From NCBI RefSeq assembly GCF_019793435.1, contig NZ_JAILYH010000006.1, positions 124,001 through 188,000 of the forward strand: a stretch of DNA of 64,000 nucleotides. The letters are read 5' to 3'. A program made the translations under genes and the position numbers. Positions 56,866-64,000 of this stretch are shown in pieces. Below the pieces are notes generated by a model that made no database searches, was not told the DNA's origin, and saw only the letters and a list, made by a program, of their open reading frames with translations. Every line of letters begins with the position of its first letter. Within the stretch, counting starts at the first letter, position 1. The DNA comes from Rhizobium redzepovicii (lineage in GTDB: Bacteria > Pseudomonadota > Alphaproteobacteria > Rhizobiales > Rhizobiaceae).

Positions 56866-57969
56866 ATGGCCGTCGCAAACCCGACCACGGAACAGGCGAT
56901 CCTGAGCGAAGTGCGCAAGCAGAACCGCGACCGCCGCGCCTTGCGCTTCTGGCTGGGTTTCGTGCTTTTGGCGCTCTTCTGTCTCGTGCTCGTCGGCGGC
57001 GCCACGCGGCTGACCAATTCCGGCCTGTCCATTACCGAGTGGAAGCCGATCCATGGCGTCATCCCGCCGTTGTCGGCCGCCGAATGGGAGGAGGAATTCC
57101 GCCTCTACCAGCGCATTCCGGAATTTCAGCAATTGAACAATTCCATGACCGTCGACGAGTTCAAGGGTATCTTCTGGTGGGAATGGGCCCACCGGCTGAT
57201 CGCCCGCGGCATCGGCGTGATCTTCGCGTTGCCGCTCCTCTTTTTCTGGCTGACGGGGCGGATCGAGAAGGGCCTGCGCTGGCCGCTCGTCGGCATCCTG
57301 GCGCTTGGCGGCCTGCAGGGTTTCATCGGATGGTGGATGGTGTCCTCAGGGCTGTCCGTCCGCACCGACGTCAGCCAGTATAGGCTGGCGACGCATTTGA
57401 TTATGGCCTGCCTGATCTTTGCCGGCTGCATGTGGATCATGCGCGGGCTCTCACCGCATTCCAACGATCCGGCGCCGACACGCAGCTCGCGCGGATTTGC
57501 CGCCGCGATCGCCATTTTCGCGCTGTTCCAGATCTATCTCGGCGCGCTGGTGGCGGGGCTAGACGCCGGTTTTTCCTACAACACCTGGCCGCTGATGGAC
57601 GGCGCGGTCATCCCGTCGGATCTCTTGATCCAGCAGCCCTTCTGGATCAATGCCTTCGAGAACCCGAAGACGGTGCAGTTCATCCACCGCATCGGCGCCT
57701 ATACGCTCTTCGCGTTGACGTTGATCAACATGGTGATCGCGCTTCGCGCCGCAGCCTGGACCACGCATGCCCGCCGCGCCGTCGTGCTTTTCTCACTGGT
57801 GACGCTGCAGGCGGCAATAGGCATCGCCACGCTGCTGCTGCAGGTGCCGCTACACTGGGGCCTGCTGCATCAGGCCGGCGCCCTGGTGGTTTTCGGTTTC
57901 GCCATCGCCAACTGGCGCGGTTTTTATGGCGAATATCCGCACGCCACCGCCATCGCGGAGCGCGGGTGA
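56866..57969 (+). CDS. ctaA: Haem A synthase (COX15/CtaA type)
   Basis: CtaA oxidises the C8 methyl group of haem O to give haem A for cytochrome aa3 oxidase. The 367-residue membrane protein has eight helices and the conserved segments [67 protein letters not shown] and [15 protein letters not shown], with His ligands in WAHR, IHR and LHQ. The ATG at 56866 follows GAAGGAGACATC. Confidence 0.94.
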   Translation: MAVANPTTEQAILSEVRKQNRDRRALRFWLGFVLLALFCLVLVGGATRLTNSGLSITEWKPIHGVIPPLSAAEWEEEFRLYQRIPEFQQLNNSMTVDEFKGIFWWEWAHRLIARGIGVIFALPLLFFWLTGRIEKGLRWPLVGILALGGLQGFIGWWMVSSGLSVRTDVSQYRLATHLIMACLIFAGCMWIMRGLSPHSNDPAPTRSSRGFAAAIAIFALFQIYLGALVAGLDAGFSYNTWPLMDGAVIPSDLLIQQPFWINAFENPKTVQFIHRIGAYTLFALTLINMVIALRAAAWTTHARRAVVLFSLVTLQAAIGIATLLLQVPLHWGLLHQAGALVVFGFAIANWRGFYGEYPHATAIAERG

Positions 57970-57988
57970 AGCGGTGTCGTAAGCCAGT

Positions 57989-58780
57989 CTAGCGCAGCAC
58001 CCCATCGAGCAGCGGCATGCCGATGATCGTGGCGGTGGCGATCAGGATGTAGCAGGCGATGCGGAAGGTCCGCTCCTCGGCGAGCCCGAACAGTTTCGAG
58101 CCGCCGTAGAGCCCGACCGCGTAACTTGGCAGGATGACGGCGGTCAGCGCGAAGACCGCAGGCACGAACAATCCGCCGACGTAATAGCTGATGGCGCTGA
58201 AGACGGATGAGATCGAGAAATAGAGCACGACATTCGCTCTGACGCGCGTGAAGTCGCTCTTGCCGCCAAGCCAGTAGGCGACGACAGGCGGGCCGCCAAG
58301 CTGCGCGGCGCCGCTGAAAGGCCCAGCGATCAGGCCGACGCCGCTGCTGAGCGGAGCCGAAGGCGCGCCGTGATAGCGCCATCCCGATGCGAGAAGCGTA
58401 AGCAGGCCGATGGCGATGATGGTGATGCTCCAGCGTAGGAGCAGCGGGTCGAGCAGTGCCAGCATCGCCGTGCCGGCCGGCACGCCGAGTGCGGCCCCGG
58501 CCGCCATGACGAAGACCTCGGGCCGGTTGGCGCCGCGCCAGGCGGGCGGGATCATACCCAATGTGGCAATGCCGTCGATGACGAGCAGGATCGGCGAAAC
58601 CAGCTTCGGCCCGACGATCGCGCCGGCGAGCGGAATGAAGATCAATGCGGCGCCGAAGCCCGAAAAGCCGCGGGCAAGCCCGGCGATGAAGGCAAACGCC
58701 ATCAGCGCATAGATCCCATGGTCGGGCAGGGCGGCGGCAAACCAGACGTGCACGCCGGCGAAAAGCGCATCCAGCGTCAT
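57989..58780 (-). CDS. TauE/SafE-family membrane exporter
   Basis: This 263-residue protein has about eight helices with the family's duplicated half-domains. IAGLARGFSGFGAALIFIPL is the classic N-terminal motif, echoed by LIAGPFSGAAQLGGPPVVAY. Family members move sulfite, sulfoacetate or other organosulfonates; the substrate here is unknown. It is 4 bases after the argC stop on the same strand. Confidence 0.87.
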   Translation of the reverse strand: MTLDALFAGVHVWFAAALPDHGIYALMAFAFIAGLARGFSGFGAALIFIPLAGAIVGPKLVSPILLVIDGIATLGMIPPAWRGANRPEVFVMAAGAALGVPAGTAMLALLDPLLLRWSITIIAIGLLTLLASGWRYHGAPSAPLSSGVGLIAGPFSGAAQLGGPPVVAYWLGGKSDFTRVRANVVLYFSISSVFSAISYYVGGLFVPAVFALTAVILPSYAVGLYGGSKLFGLAEERTFRIACYILIATATIIGMPLLDGVLR

Positions 58781-58784
58781 GGCG

Positions 58785-59717
58785 TCAGGAAGCGAGCATC
58801 AGGTCCATGTTCTGCACGGCGGCACCCGAGGCGCCCTTGCCGAGATTGTCGAGCAGCGCCACCAGATTGACCTGGGAACCGCTCGGCGTGCCGAAGACGA
58901 AGAGCTTCATCGTGTCCTTGCCTTCGAGCTCGACGGCGTTGACGCGGGGCAGCGTCTTGCTTTCGGCAAGCGGCACGACGGTGACGATCTCCTGGCCGGC
59001 ATAATGGGCGGCGAGGGCGGCATGAATGCTTTCCATCGTCGTGCCCTCGGCGAGGTCGCCGAGATGCAGCGGCACCTGCACGATCATGCCCTGCGCGAAC
59101 TTGCCGACCGACGGCGAGAAGATCGGCGCGCGATCGAGCAACCCGTGCACGGTCATTTCGGGCACATGTTTATGGGTGAGCGGCAGGCCGTAGACGAAAT
59201 GCGGCGCGGTGATCGCATCCGGGTGATCCGGATTTTCCATCTGGGCGATCATCTGCTTGCCGCCGCCGGTATAGCCGGAAACCGCATTGACCGCGACCGG
59301 GTAGCCGTCCGGCAGAATCCCGGCGGCGCGCAGCGGCCGGATCAGGCCGATTGCGCCGGTGGGGTAGCAGCCGGGATTGGCGACGAAACGCGCGGCCTTG
59401 ATCCTGTCAGCCTGCGCGCCGTCCATTTCGGCAAAGCCGTAGGCCCAGCCGGGATTGACGCGGAAGGCGGTCGACGTGTCGATGACGCGGACATTGTTGT
59501 TGGCCGAGACCATCTGAACCGCTTCCTTCGATGCATCGTCGGGCAGGCAGAGAATGGCGATATCGGCGCTGTTCAGCATGTCCTCGCGCATGGCGGCGTT
59601 GCGCCGCTCGGCCTCTGGAATGGACAGAAGCTCGACATCGCGGCGGCCGGCCATGCGCGTGCGGATCTGCAGACCCGTCGTGCCGTGTTCGCCGTCGATG
59701 AAGATTTTCGGTGCCAT
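58785..59717 (-). CDS. argC: N-acetyl-gamma-glutamyl-phosphate reductase, short (type 2) form
   Basis: ArgC reduces N-acetylglutamyl phosphate in arginine synthesis. The 310-residue length is the short form found in rhizobia. Visible are [20 protein letters not shown] (dinucleotide fold), [19 protein letters not shown] (catalytic Cys), [11 protein letters not shown] and [11 protein letters not shown] (His). The ATG at 59717 fits the family; the longer frame is antisense to the agmatinase gene. It is followed by the TauE/SafE gene. Confidence 0.94.
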   Translation of the reverse strand: MAPKIFIDGEHGTTGLQIRTRMAGRRDVELLSIPEAERRNAAMREDMLNSADIAILCLPDDASKEAVQMVSANNNVRVIDTSTAFRVNPGWAYGFAEMDGAQADRIKAARFVANPGCYPTGAIGLIRPLRAAGILPDGYPVAVNAVSGYTGGGKQMIAQMENPDHPDAITAPHFVYGLPLTHKHVPEMTVHGLLDRAPIFSPSVGKFAQGMIVQVPLHLGDLAEGTTMESIHAALAAHYAGQEIVTVVPLAESKTLPRVNAVELEGKDTMKLFVFGTPSGSQVNLVALLDNLGKGASGAAVQNMDLMLAS

Positions 59718-59775
59718 GTTAACCTGCGCTTTCAATGGGTTCAGAAGGTTTCCGGATTCATTTTGGGATAATAGG

Positions 59776-60738
59776 TCAGCCTTGTGACACGGCGATGGCG
59801 CGTCGTTCGGCATGAAGCCCCAGCATATACATCGCCACCGTTGCCCCCGCAATGGCGGTGATATCGGCATGATCGTAAGGCGGCGACACCTCGACGATAT
59901 CGGCGCCGCGGATATCGAGCTGGTGCAGGCGCTGCAGCACCGAGAGGATCTTGGCGCTCGACGGTCCGCCGGCAACCGGCGTGCCGGTGCCCGGCGCAAA
60001 GGCCGGATCGAGGCAATCGATATCGAAGGTGAGATAGGCAGGCGCGCCGCGCGTATGCGAGATGATCGCCGAGGCGATATCGCCCGCACTCATCTCCTCG
60101 ACCTGATGGCCGTAGAGGATATTGACGCCGCAATCCTCCGGCGCATGGGTGCGGATGCCGATCTGGATCGAGCGGTCGGGATCGATGATGCCCTCGCGGG
60201 CGGCCCGCGCCACGAAGGAGCCGTGGTCGATCCGCCGGTCCTCGTCGAACCAGGTGTCCTGGTGGGCGTCGAACTGCACAAGGGCGAGGGCGCCGTGTTT
60301 TGCCGCATGGGCTTTCAGCAGCGGCCAGGTGACGTAGTGATCGCCGCCGAGCGTCAGCAGGAAGGCGCCGCTGTCGAGGATGATATTCGCCTGCCGTTCG
60401 ATGGCATCGGGCGTATCCTGGTGATTGCCGTAGTCGAGCAGGCAATCGCCGTAGTCGATCACCGCCATCTCGGCGAAAAGATCACGGTTGAACGGATATT
60501 GCGCATCATTGTCGAAGATCGCCGAAGCGCGGCGGATTGCCTGCGGCCCGAAGCGTGTGCCCGGCCTGTTCGAGGTTGCCGCATCGAAGGGAATACCCCA
60601 GACGGCAACGTCGACGCCGGCAAGCTCCTTGGTGAAGCGGCGGCGCATGAAGGACAGCGCGCCGGCAAAGGTCGGATCGCTGGCGGCGGAAGTGAGGCTG
60701 GTCGCCGTAAAGGCATGATCGATGGATTTGTTCGCCAA
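59776..60738 (-). CDS. speB: Agmatinase (ureohydrolase family)
   Basis: Agmatinase splits agmatine to putrescine and urea with two Mn ions. The 320-residue protein shows all metal motifs: [18 protein letters not shown] and [21 protein letters not shown]. The TTG start at 60738 ([15 protein letters not shown]) has AAGGAG about 7 bases upstream; an ATG further up at 60807 gives a non-homologous extension. It lies upstream of argC on the same strand; guanidinobutyrase or proclavaminate-amidino-hydrolase-like activity cannot be ruled out. Confidence 0.9.
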   Translation of the reverse strand: MANKSIDHAFTATSLTSAASDPTFAGALSFMRRRFTKELAGVDVAVWGIPFDAATSNRPGTRFGPQAIRRASAIFDNDAQYPFNRDLFAEMAVIDYGDCLLDYGNHQDTPDAIERQANIILDSGAFLLTLGGDHYVTWPLLKAHAAKHGALALVQFDAHQDTWFDEDRRIDHGSFVARAAREGIIDPDRSIQIGIRTHAPEDCGVNILYGHQVEEMSAGDIASAIISHTRGAPAYLTFDIDCLDPAFAPGTGTPVAGGPSSAKILSVLQRLHQLDIRGADIVEVSPPYDHADITAIAGATVAMYMLGLHAERRAIAVSQG

Positions 60739-60999
60739 GAGGGGCTCCTTCTCTATGGGCGCTAAACCATAGTCGCGTTCGATGTCGGCCTTATATCGGC
60801 CGGTCACCGGTCACGACCAAACCGCCGGGCGACGAAATAGGCTGCTCCGGACGGTCAGGTTTGCCTGATCTCCCGAAAGCAACCGATGTTTCCTTTCGGG
60901 GCAGGAAAGGGGTAGGCGAGGTGGGTCGAGATTTCAAGCGATGCTTCGCCTGGCAGCCGCTCCTGGCTTTCGAGCGGCCGCCATTCAGCAGCAAGTTCG
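60739..60999. other. Intergenic region with a weak inverted repeat
   Basis: About 260 bases between the agmatinase start and the exporter stop. CCCGAAAG (60872-60879) and CTTTCGGG (60893-60900) form a hairpin without a T tract. Nothing else was seen. Confidence 0.4.
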
Positions 61000-62190
61000 T
61001 CAGGCTGTCTTGCACGAAAGCCGCCGCAGTCCGGCGAGGGTGATCAGCGCCGTCACCGCGGCATAAGCTGCCAGCGGCCAGGCGGTGTCGCCGCCGAGCA
61101 ATACGACGAACAAGGTGCCGGGAACGCCGACCAGGAGGCTTTCGATGCAGAAATAGAGCGCCACCGCCGTACCGGCGGTATCGTCGAACGCCTTGAGCGC
61201 ACCATTGGCGGTGACCGCGGTCGCAAAGACGATGCCGATCGCGATGATCCACATCGGCAGGACGAAGCCGATGAGGGGTGCCTGCAGAAACACCTCTCCG
61301 GCGGCAAGCATCCCGGCGCCGAGAAGCAGCATCGCCATGCCTCTGGCGAGGCTGCCTGCGATGCCCCAGCGCGTGACGAAGCGTTTGGCAAAGCGCGCCG
61401 TCACGATCATCACTAAAGCCACCGAGGCAAAAATGAAGCTGAAGGTGATGCTGGAAAACCCGGCTTGATCGATCAGGATGCGAGGCGCGGTCGAGAAGAA
61501 GACGAAGAAGGCCCCCATCGCCGCACTGAAGCCGGTTGTGTAGACCCAGAAGGGAAAGCTCGCGAGAATTGGCTGGAACGAGATGGTCGCCGCCGCCGTG
61601 GTGGGGCGGGTTTCATGCCACCGCATCCCGGCGTTGAGAGTTGCGGCGACCGAAAGCAGGCCGATGACGACGAAGATGGCTCGCCACCCGTAGAGATCCG
61701 CAATCATCGCTCCGACGATCGGCCCGAATGCGGGCACGAAGGACAGTATGGAACCGAGCAGGCTATAGATCACGCTGCTTTCCGGGCGCTCGGCGTAAAC
61801 GTCGCGTACAGTTGCGAAGGTGGCGACCAGCGCCGCTGAGGCGCCGATGGCTTGCAGCAATCGCAGGATCATGAAGAGGGGTGCCGATGATGTTTCGGCA
61901 AGCAAGAGTGAGCCAGTGGCGAAGAGTGCCGCCCCGCCGAGCAGAACGGGCCGCCGCCCGACGATATCGGAGACTGGACCGAAGACGATCTGCCCGGCAC
62001 CGAGCACTAGCATGTAGAGGCTGAGGGTCAGTTGGATGACCTCAGGCGAGGTGCCGAGCGCCTCGGGCATCGTCGGCACGACCGGCAGATAGATGTCCAT
62101 GGCAAGCGAGGCCAGGATGTCGAAAGGCGCCATCAGCAGCAAGGCTGCCGGCACGGAATAGGTCCAGCGCTGGATTTTGGAATAAGACAT
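61000..62190 (-). CDS. FloR/CmlA-like amphenicol exporter (MFS, DHA1 group)
   Basis: This 396-residue drug exporter has 12 hydrophobic helices and is strikingly like FloR/CmlA. Shared stretches include PAALLLMAPFDILASLAMDI, YLPVVPTMPEAL, QLTLSLYMLVLGAGQIVFGP, ATFATVRDVYAERPE, GFSAAMGAFFVFFSTAPRIL and FSFIFASVALVMIVTARFAK, plus the motif A version DIVGRRP. Such proteins pump chloramphenicol or florfenicol out in exchange for protons. I chose the ATG at 62190; a TTG at 62208 would add six residues. No strong ribosome-binding site is visible before it, in line with attenuation control (see 62222-62330). Confidence 0.9.
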   Translation of the reverse strand: MSYSKIQRWTYSVPAALLLMAPFDILASLAMDIYLPVVPTMPEALGTSPEVIQLTLSLYMLVLGAGQIVFGPVSDIVGRRPVLLGGAALFATGSLLLAETSSAPLFMILRLLQAIGASAALVATFATVRDVYAERPESSVIYSLLGSILSFVPAFGPIVGAMIADLYGWRAIFVVIGLLSVAATLNAGMRWHETRPTTAAATISFQPILASFPFWVYTTGFSAAMGAFFVFFSTAPRILIDQAGFSSITFSFIFASVALVMIVTARFAKRFVTRWGIAGSLARGMAMLLLGAGMLAAGEVFLQAPLIGFVLPMWIIAIGIVFATAVTANGALKAFDDTAGTAVALYFCIESLLVGVPGTLFVVLLGGDTAWPLAAYAAVTALITLAGLRRLSCKTA

Positions 62191-62221
62191 GGGAAAGAGA
62201 CCGCTCAAATGATTTCATTCG

Positions 62222-62297
62222 GCGGCGATCTGTCTTTTCGTCAGGATCGGGGATTGGCCGGACAGACGCCGCAACAACAGGGCAGGGTTGTTGCGGC
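62222..62297 (-). promoter_or_regulatory. Two mutually exclusive hairpins upstream of the FloR-like gene
   Basis: On the reverse strand the first stem is GCCGCAACAAC (62297-62287) with GTTGTTGCGGC (62278-62268), 11 perfect pairs. The second stem is GCGGCGTCTGTC (62272-62261) with GACAGA-T-CGCCGC (62234-62222), 12 pairs and one bulge. They share GCGGC at 62272-62268, so only one can form. The first begins directly after the leader stop codon, so a ribosome stalled on the leader would open it. The CCGC end of the second stem could otherwise pair with GCGG just before the exporter start (weak, speculative). Confidence 0.75.
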
Positions 62298-62330
62298 CTA
62301 TTTGTCTGCGGACTTGGTTGTTCTCATCAT
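62298..62330 (-). CDS. Leader peptide, cmlA-type (MMRTTKSADK)
   Basis: This ten-codon frame reads M-M-R-T-T-K-S-A-D-K-stop (ATG at 62330, TAG at 62298-62300). From the second ATG the nine-residue form MRTTKSADK aligns without gaps to the cmlA leader as I recall it, MSTSKNADK, with six of nine identical. CCGGGG lies before the ATG pair as a possible ribosome-binding site. The hairpin starts one base after the stop. In cmlA, chloramphenicol stalls the ribosome on this leader and opens the message (established knowledge for cmlA). Confidence 0.72.
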   Translation of the reverse strand: MMRTTKSADK

Positions 62331-62376
62331 GCGCCCCGGACTGCGGCTCCGCTCATTCGCGATGCCATTTGCCCCT

Positions 62377-62405
62377 TGTCTAGCAGCGTAGCCGGGGCTC
62401 GGCAA
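62377..62405 (-). promoter_or_regulatory. Possible promoter of the leader / FloR-like transcript
   Basis: On the reverse strand TTGCCG (62405-62400), a 17-base spacer and TAGACA (62382-62377) resemble a sigma70 promoter. The start point would fall about 35-40 bases ahead of the leader ATG. The -10 box is a weak match. Confidence 0.4.
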
Positions 62406-62572
62406 CAGAACGCTCTTCCTCCCGCGCCGCCGATACCGATAAAAGCGATGGTTTAGTCAAATTTTTTATAAAATTCATACTTGCAGAAAAATTGGCGATT
62501 GCCTATGCAAGTCCGGGTTGCAGATTCGGTCCGCACAGTCAGCAAAAACATTATATTTCAGGAATATTTACA

Positions 62573-64000
62573 GTGATTTACCGAAGAGAGATTGACGGCC
62601 TACGGGCGGCCGCGGTGATGCCTGTCATTCTGTTTCATGCGGGCTTCAGTTTCTTCAGCGGCGGCTTCATCGGTGTCGACGTTTTCTTCGTGATCAGCGG
62701 CTTTTTGATCACCTCGATCATCCTTGAGGAGATGCGCGACGGCACCTTCTCGCTGGCGGCATTCTATGAGCGCCGCGCTCGCCGGCTCCTGCCGGCCCTG
62801 TTTCTCGTCGTCCTGTGCTGTCTGCCCTTCGCCTGGCTCTGGGTCATGCCGGAGGAGTTTCGCGCCTTCTCCGACAGCCTGATTGCCACCAGTCTTTCCG
62901 GCGCCAATTTCCTGTTCTGGTTCAAGAGCGGCTATTTCGCCCCGGAGGCCGGAGAGGTGCCGCTGCTCCACATCTGGAGCCTCGCCGTCGAAGAGCAGTA
63001 TTACATGTTCTTTCCGCTGCTCGTCATGGTGATGTGGAAGCGCAAGCCGAGTTGGATGGTTGCGGTCTTGGTTGCGATCGCGTGTGCCAGCCTTGTCTAC
63101 AGCGAGTGGGCCTCGCGGGTTTTTCCCTCGGCCAATTTCTATTTCCTGCCCTCGCGGGCCTGGGAATTTCTGGCCGGATCGATCTGCAGCTTGGTGCAGT
63201 CGAAGGGGCAGAAGCGCGGCAGCGATCCGTTGTCGCTGCTGGGGTTCGGCATGATCGCCTTTTCCGTCTTTTATTTCGACGAAACCTCGCCCATTCCCTC
63301 CACGCTCGCCGTGGTTCCCGTGATCGGCGCGATGCTCGTGCTGCTCTATGCACGACAGGGAACCTGGGTGTCGGCACTGCTTTCGACCCGCGTTTTCACC
63401 ATGATCGGGCAGATCAGCTACAGCGCCTATCTCTGGCACCAGCCGCTTTTTGCCTTTGCGCGGATCCGCAGTATCGATCCGCCCCCGCTGATCGTGATGG
63501 GCGCTCTCGCCTGCCTTTCTCTTATGCTCGCCTATCTCTCCTGGCGTTTCGTCGAGCAGCCGTTCCGCCGCGGCGAGCGCCGATTGCTGCCGTCCACCCG
63601 CAGCCTGGTCGCATCCGTATCCCTGGTGCTTGCAGCCTTCATCACCTTCGGCATCTACGGCCACGACACGCGCGGCATTCCCTGGCGGCTGCCGGCGCCG
63701 ATCAAGGAATTCATGGCGGACAATGATTGGAGCAAGACCTGCCTGCTCGAGGGCTCGTCGGGCTGGGATGCGATGCCGATCGAGAACTGCATATTTAACG
63801 GCAGCCACGCCCAGACTTACGCCATCCTCGGAGATTCGCTGGCCTCGTCGCTGACACCGGCGCTGACCAAGCGCCTGGACGGAATGAATATTGGCCTGCA
63901 GCAGATCACCCACAGCTTCTGTGCGCCGGTCGCCGACGTCTCGATGGTTCCCCACCAGGCGCGCGACTGCGGCGCCTTCAACGCTGCAGCGATCGAATAT
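62573..64000 (+). CDS. Membrane O-acyltransferase of the OafA type with SGNH domain, 5' part
   Basis: About 475 codons are visible; the gene runs off the right edge. The acyltransferase-3 domain has YRREIDGLRAAAVMPVILFH, GGFIGVDVFFVISGFLITSI, FYERRARRLLPALFLVVLCC and LLHIWSLAVEEQYYMFFPLL, followed by SYSAYLWHQPLFAFARIRSI. A periplasmic SGNH domain starts after about residue 370, with YAILGDSLASSL (nucleophile Ser). Such proteins acetylate lipopolysaccharide or exopolysaccharide sugars. The GTG start at 62573 (MIYRREIDG) has AGGAA upstream; no ATG fits better. Confidence 0.9.
   Translation, partial: MIYRREIDGLRAAAVMPVILFHAGFSFFSGGFIGVDVFFVISGFLITSIILEEMRDGTFSLAAFYERRARRLLPALFLVVLCCLPFAWLWVMPEEFRAFSDSLIATSLSGANFLFWFKSGYFAPEAGEVPLLHIWSLAVEEQYYMFFPLLVMVMWKRKPSWMVAVLVAIACASLVYSEWASRVFPSANFYFLPSRAWEFLAGSICSLVQSKGQKRGSDPLSLLGFGMIAFSVFYFDETSPIPSTLAVVPVIGAMLVLLYARQGTWVSALLSTRVFTMIGQISYSAYLWHQPLFAFARIRSIDPPPLIVMGALACLSLMLAYLSWRFVEQPFRRGERRLLPSTRSLVASVSLVLAAFITFGIYGHDTRGIPWRLPAPIKEFMADNDWSKTCLLEGSSGWDAMPIENCIFNGSHAQTYAILGDSLASSLTPALTKRLDGMNIGLQQITHSFCAPVADVSMVPHQARDCGAFNAAAIEY

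Noticed and set aside
60872..60900. Inverted repeat CCCGAAAG/CTTTCGGG as terminator of the FloR-like gene
   Set aside because: It has a 13-base loop and no T tract on the reverse strand.
62600..63955. Reverse-strand frame of 451 codons opposite the acyltransferase
   Set aside because: The plus strand encodes a full acyltransferase-3 domain; the antisense frame is rich in Arg/Gln/Glu without domain features.

Overview
The window is high-GC alphaproteobacterial DNA that reads as a chromosome segment of a Rhizobium close to R. etli / R. leguminosarum (inferred from gene content and dispersed repeats; no species marker was tested). Supporting signs are the LdtR/LdtP pair, glyA-nrdR-ribDE, ribH-nusB-hppA, plsX-fabH-ihfA-merR, a rhizobial bcsN-A-B-Z cellulose operon, DUF982/DUF1236/DUF2842 proteins, and several copies of rhizobial palindromic intergenic repeats. 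No CRISPR array, insertion sequence, integrase or rRNA was found. One tRNA gene (Pro, GGG) is present.

Layout. 0-7.5 kb: 5' part of hemB (leftward), a small membrane protein, ldtR and its neighbour the L,D-transpeptidase, then glyA-nrdR-ribD-ribE. 7.5-15.9 kb: a mostly leftward block holding dTDP-rhamnose synthesis (rmlC-B-D-A), a large putative glycosyltransferase, an AT-richer orphan, a GNAT, a cupin and a small secreted protein. It sits between ribE and ribH and so splits the riboflavin genes. 16.2-24.7 kb: ribH-nusB, hppA, bamE (leftward), a CBP3-type chaperone, yceD, plsX-fabH-ihfA and a MerR regulator. 24.7-27.7 kb: a divergent response regulator / hybrid histidine kinase pair flanked by repeats, and a DUF1236 protein. 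28-37.2 kb: the cellulose operon bcsN-bcsA-bcsB-bcsZ-TPR protein with start/stop overlaps. bcsA is split by a frameshift. 37.2-41 kb: HAD phosphatase, tRNA-Pro, methyltransferase and several very small proteins. 40.8-48.1 kb: a ROK-regulated sugar cluster with a glycoside hydrolase, a binding protein and two permeases but no ATPase. 48.1-56.4 kb: an exopolysaccharide cluster with O-antigen-ligase-like polymerase, sugar-phosphate transferase, GT4, Wza-like export protein, Wzz/Wzc-like protein and a CelD-like acetyltransferase. 56.5-64 kb: DUF2842, ctaA, a TauE/SafE exporter, argC, agmatinase, a FloR/CmlA-like exporter with an upstream leader peptide, and the 5' part of an acyltransferase.

Together, much of the accessory content serves the cell surface: rhamnose donors, cellulose, an exopolysaccharide assembly line and O-acylation. 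It is embedded among housekeeping genes.

The most notable observation is at 62.2-62.4 kb. A 10-codon leader (MMRTTKSADK) resembles the chloramphenicol-sensing cmlA leader. It is followed at once by an 11-bp hairpin, and a second stem is mutually exclusive with that hairpin. All lie upstream of a FloR/CmlA-like exporter gene, which suggests a chromosomal drug-inducible attenuator. Other points are the in-frame palindromic repeat inside ribD, the bcsA frameshift, the degenerate P-loop of the Wzc-like protein, and an Asn at the expected catalytic-base position of BcsZ.
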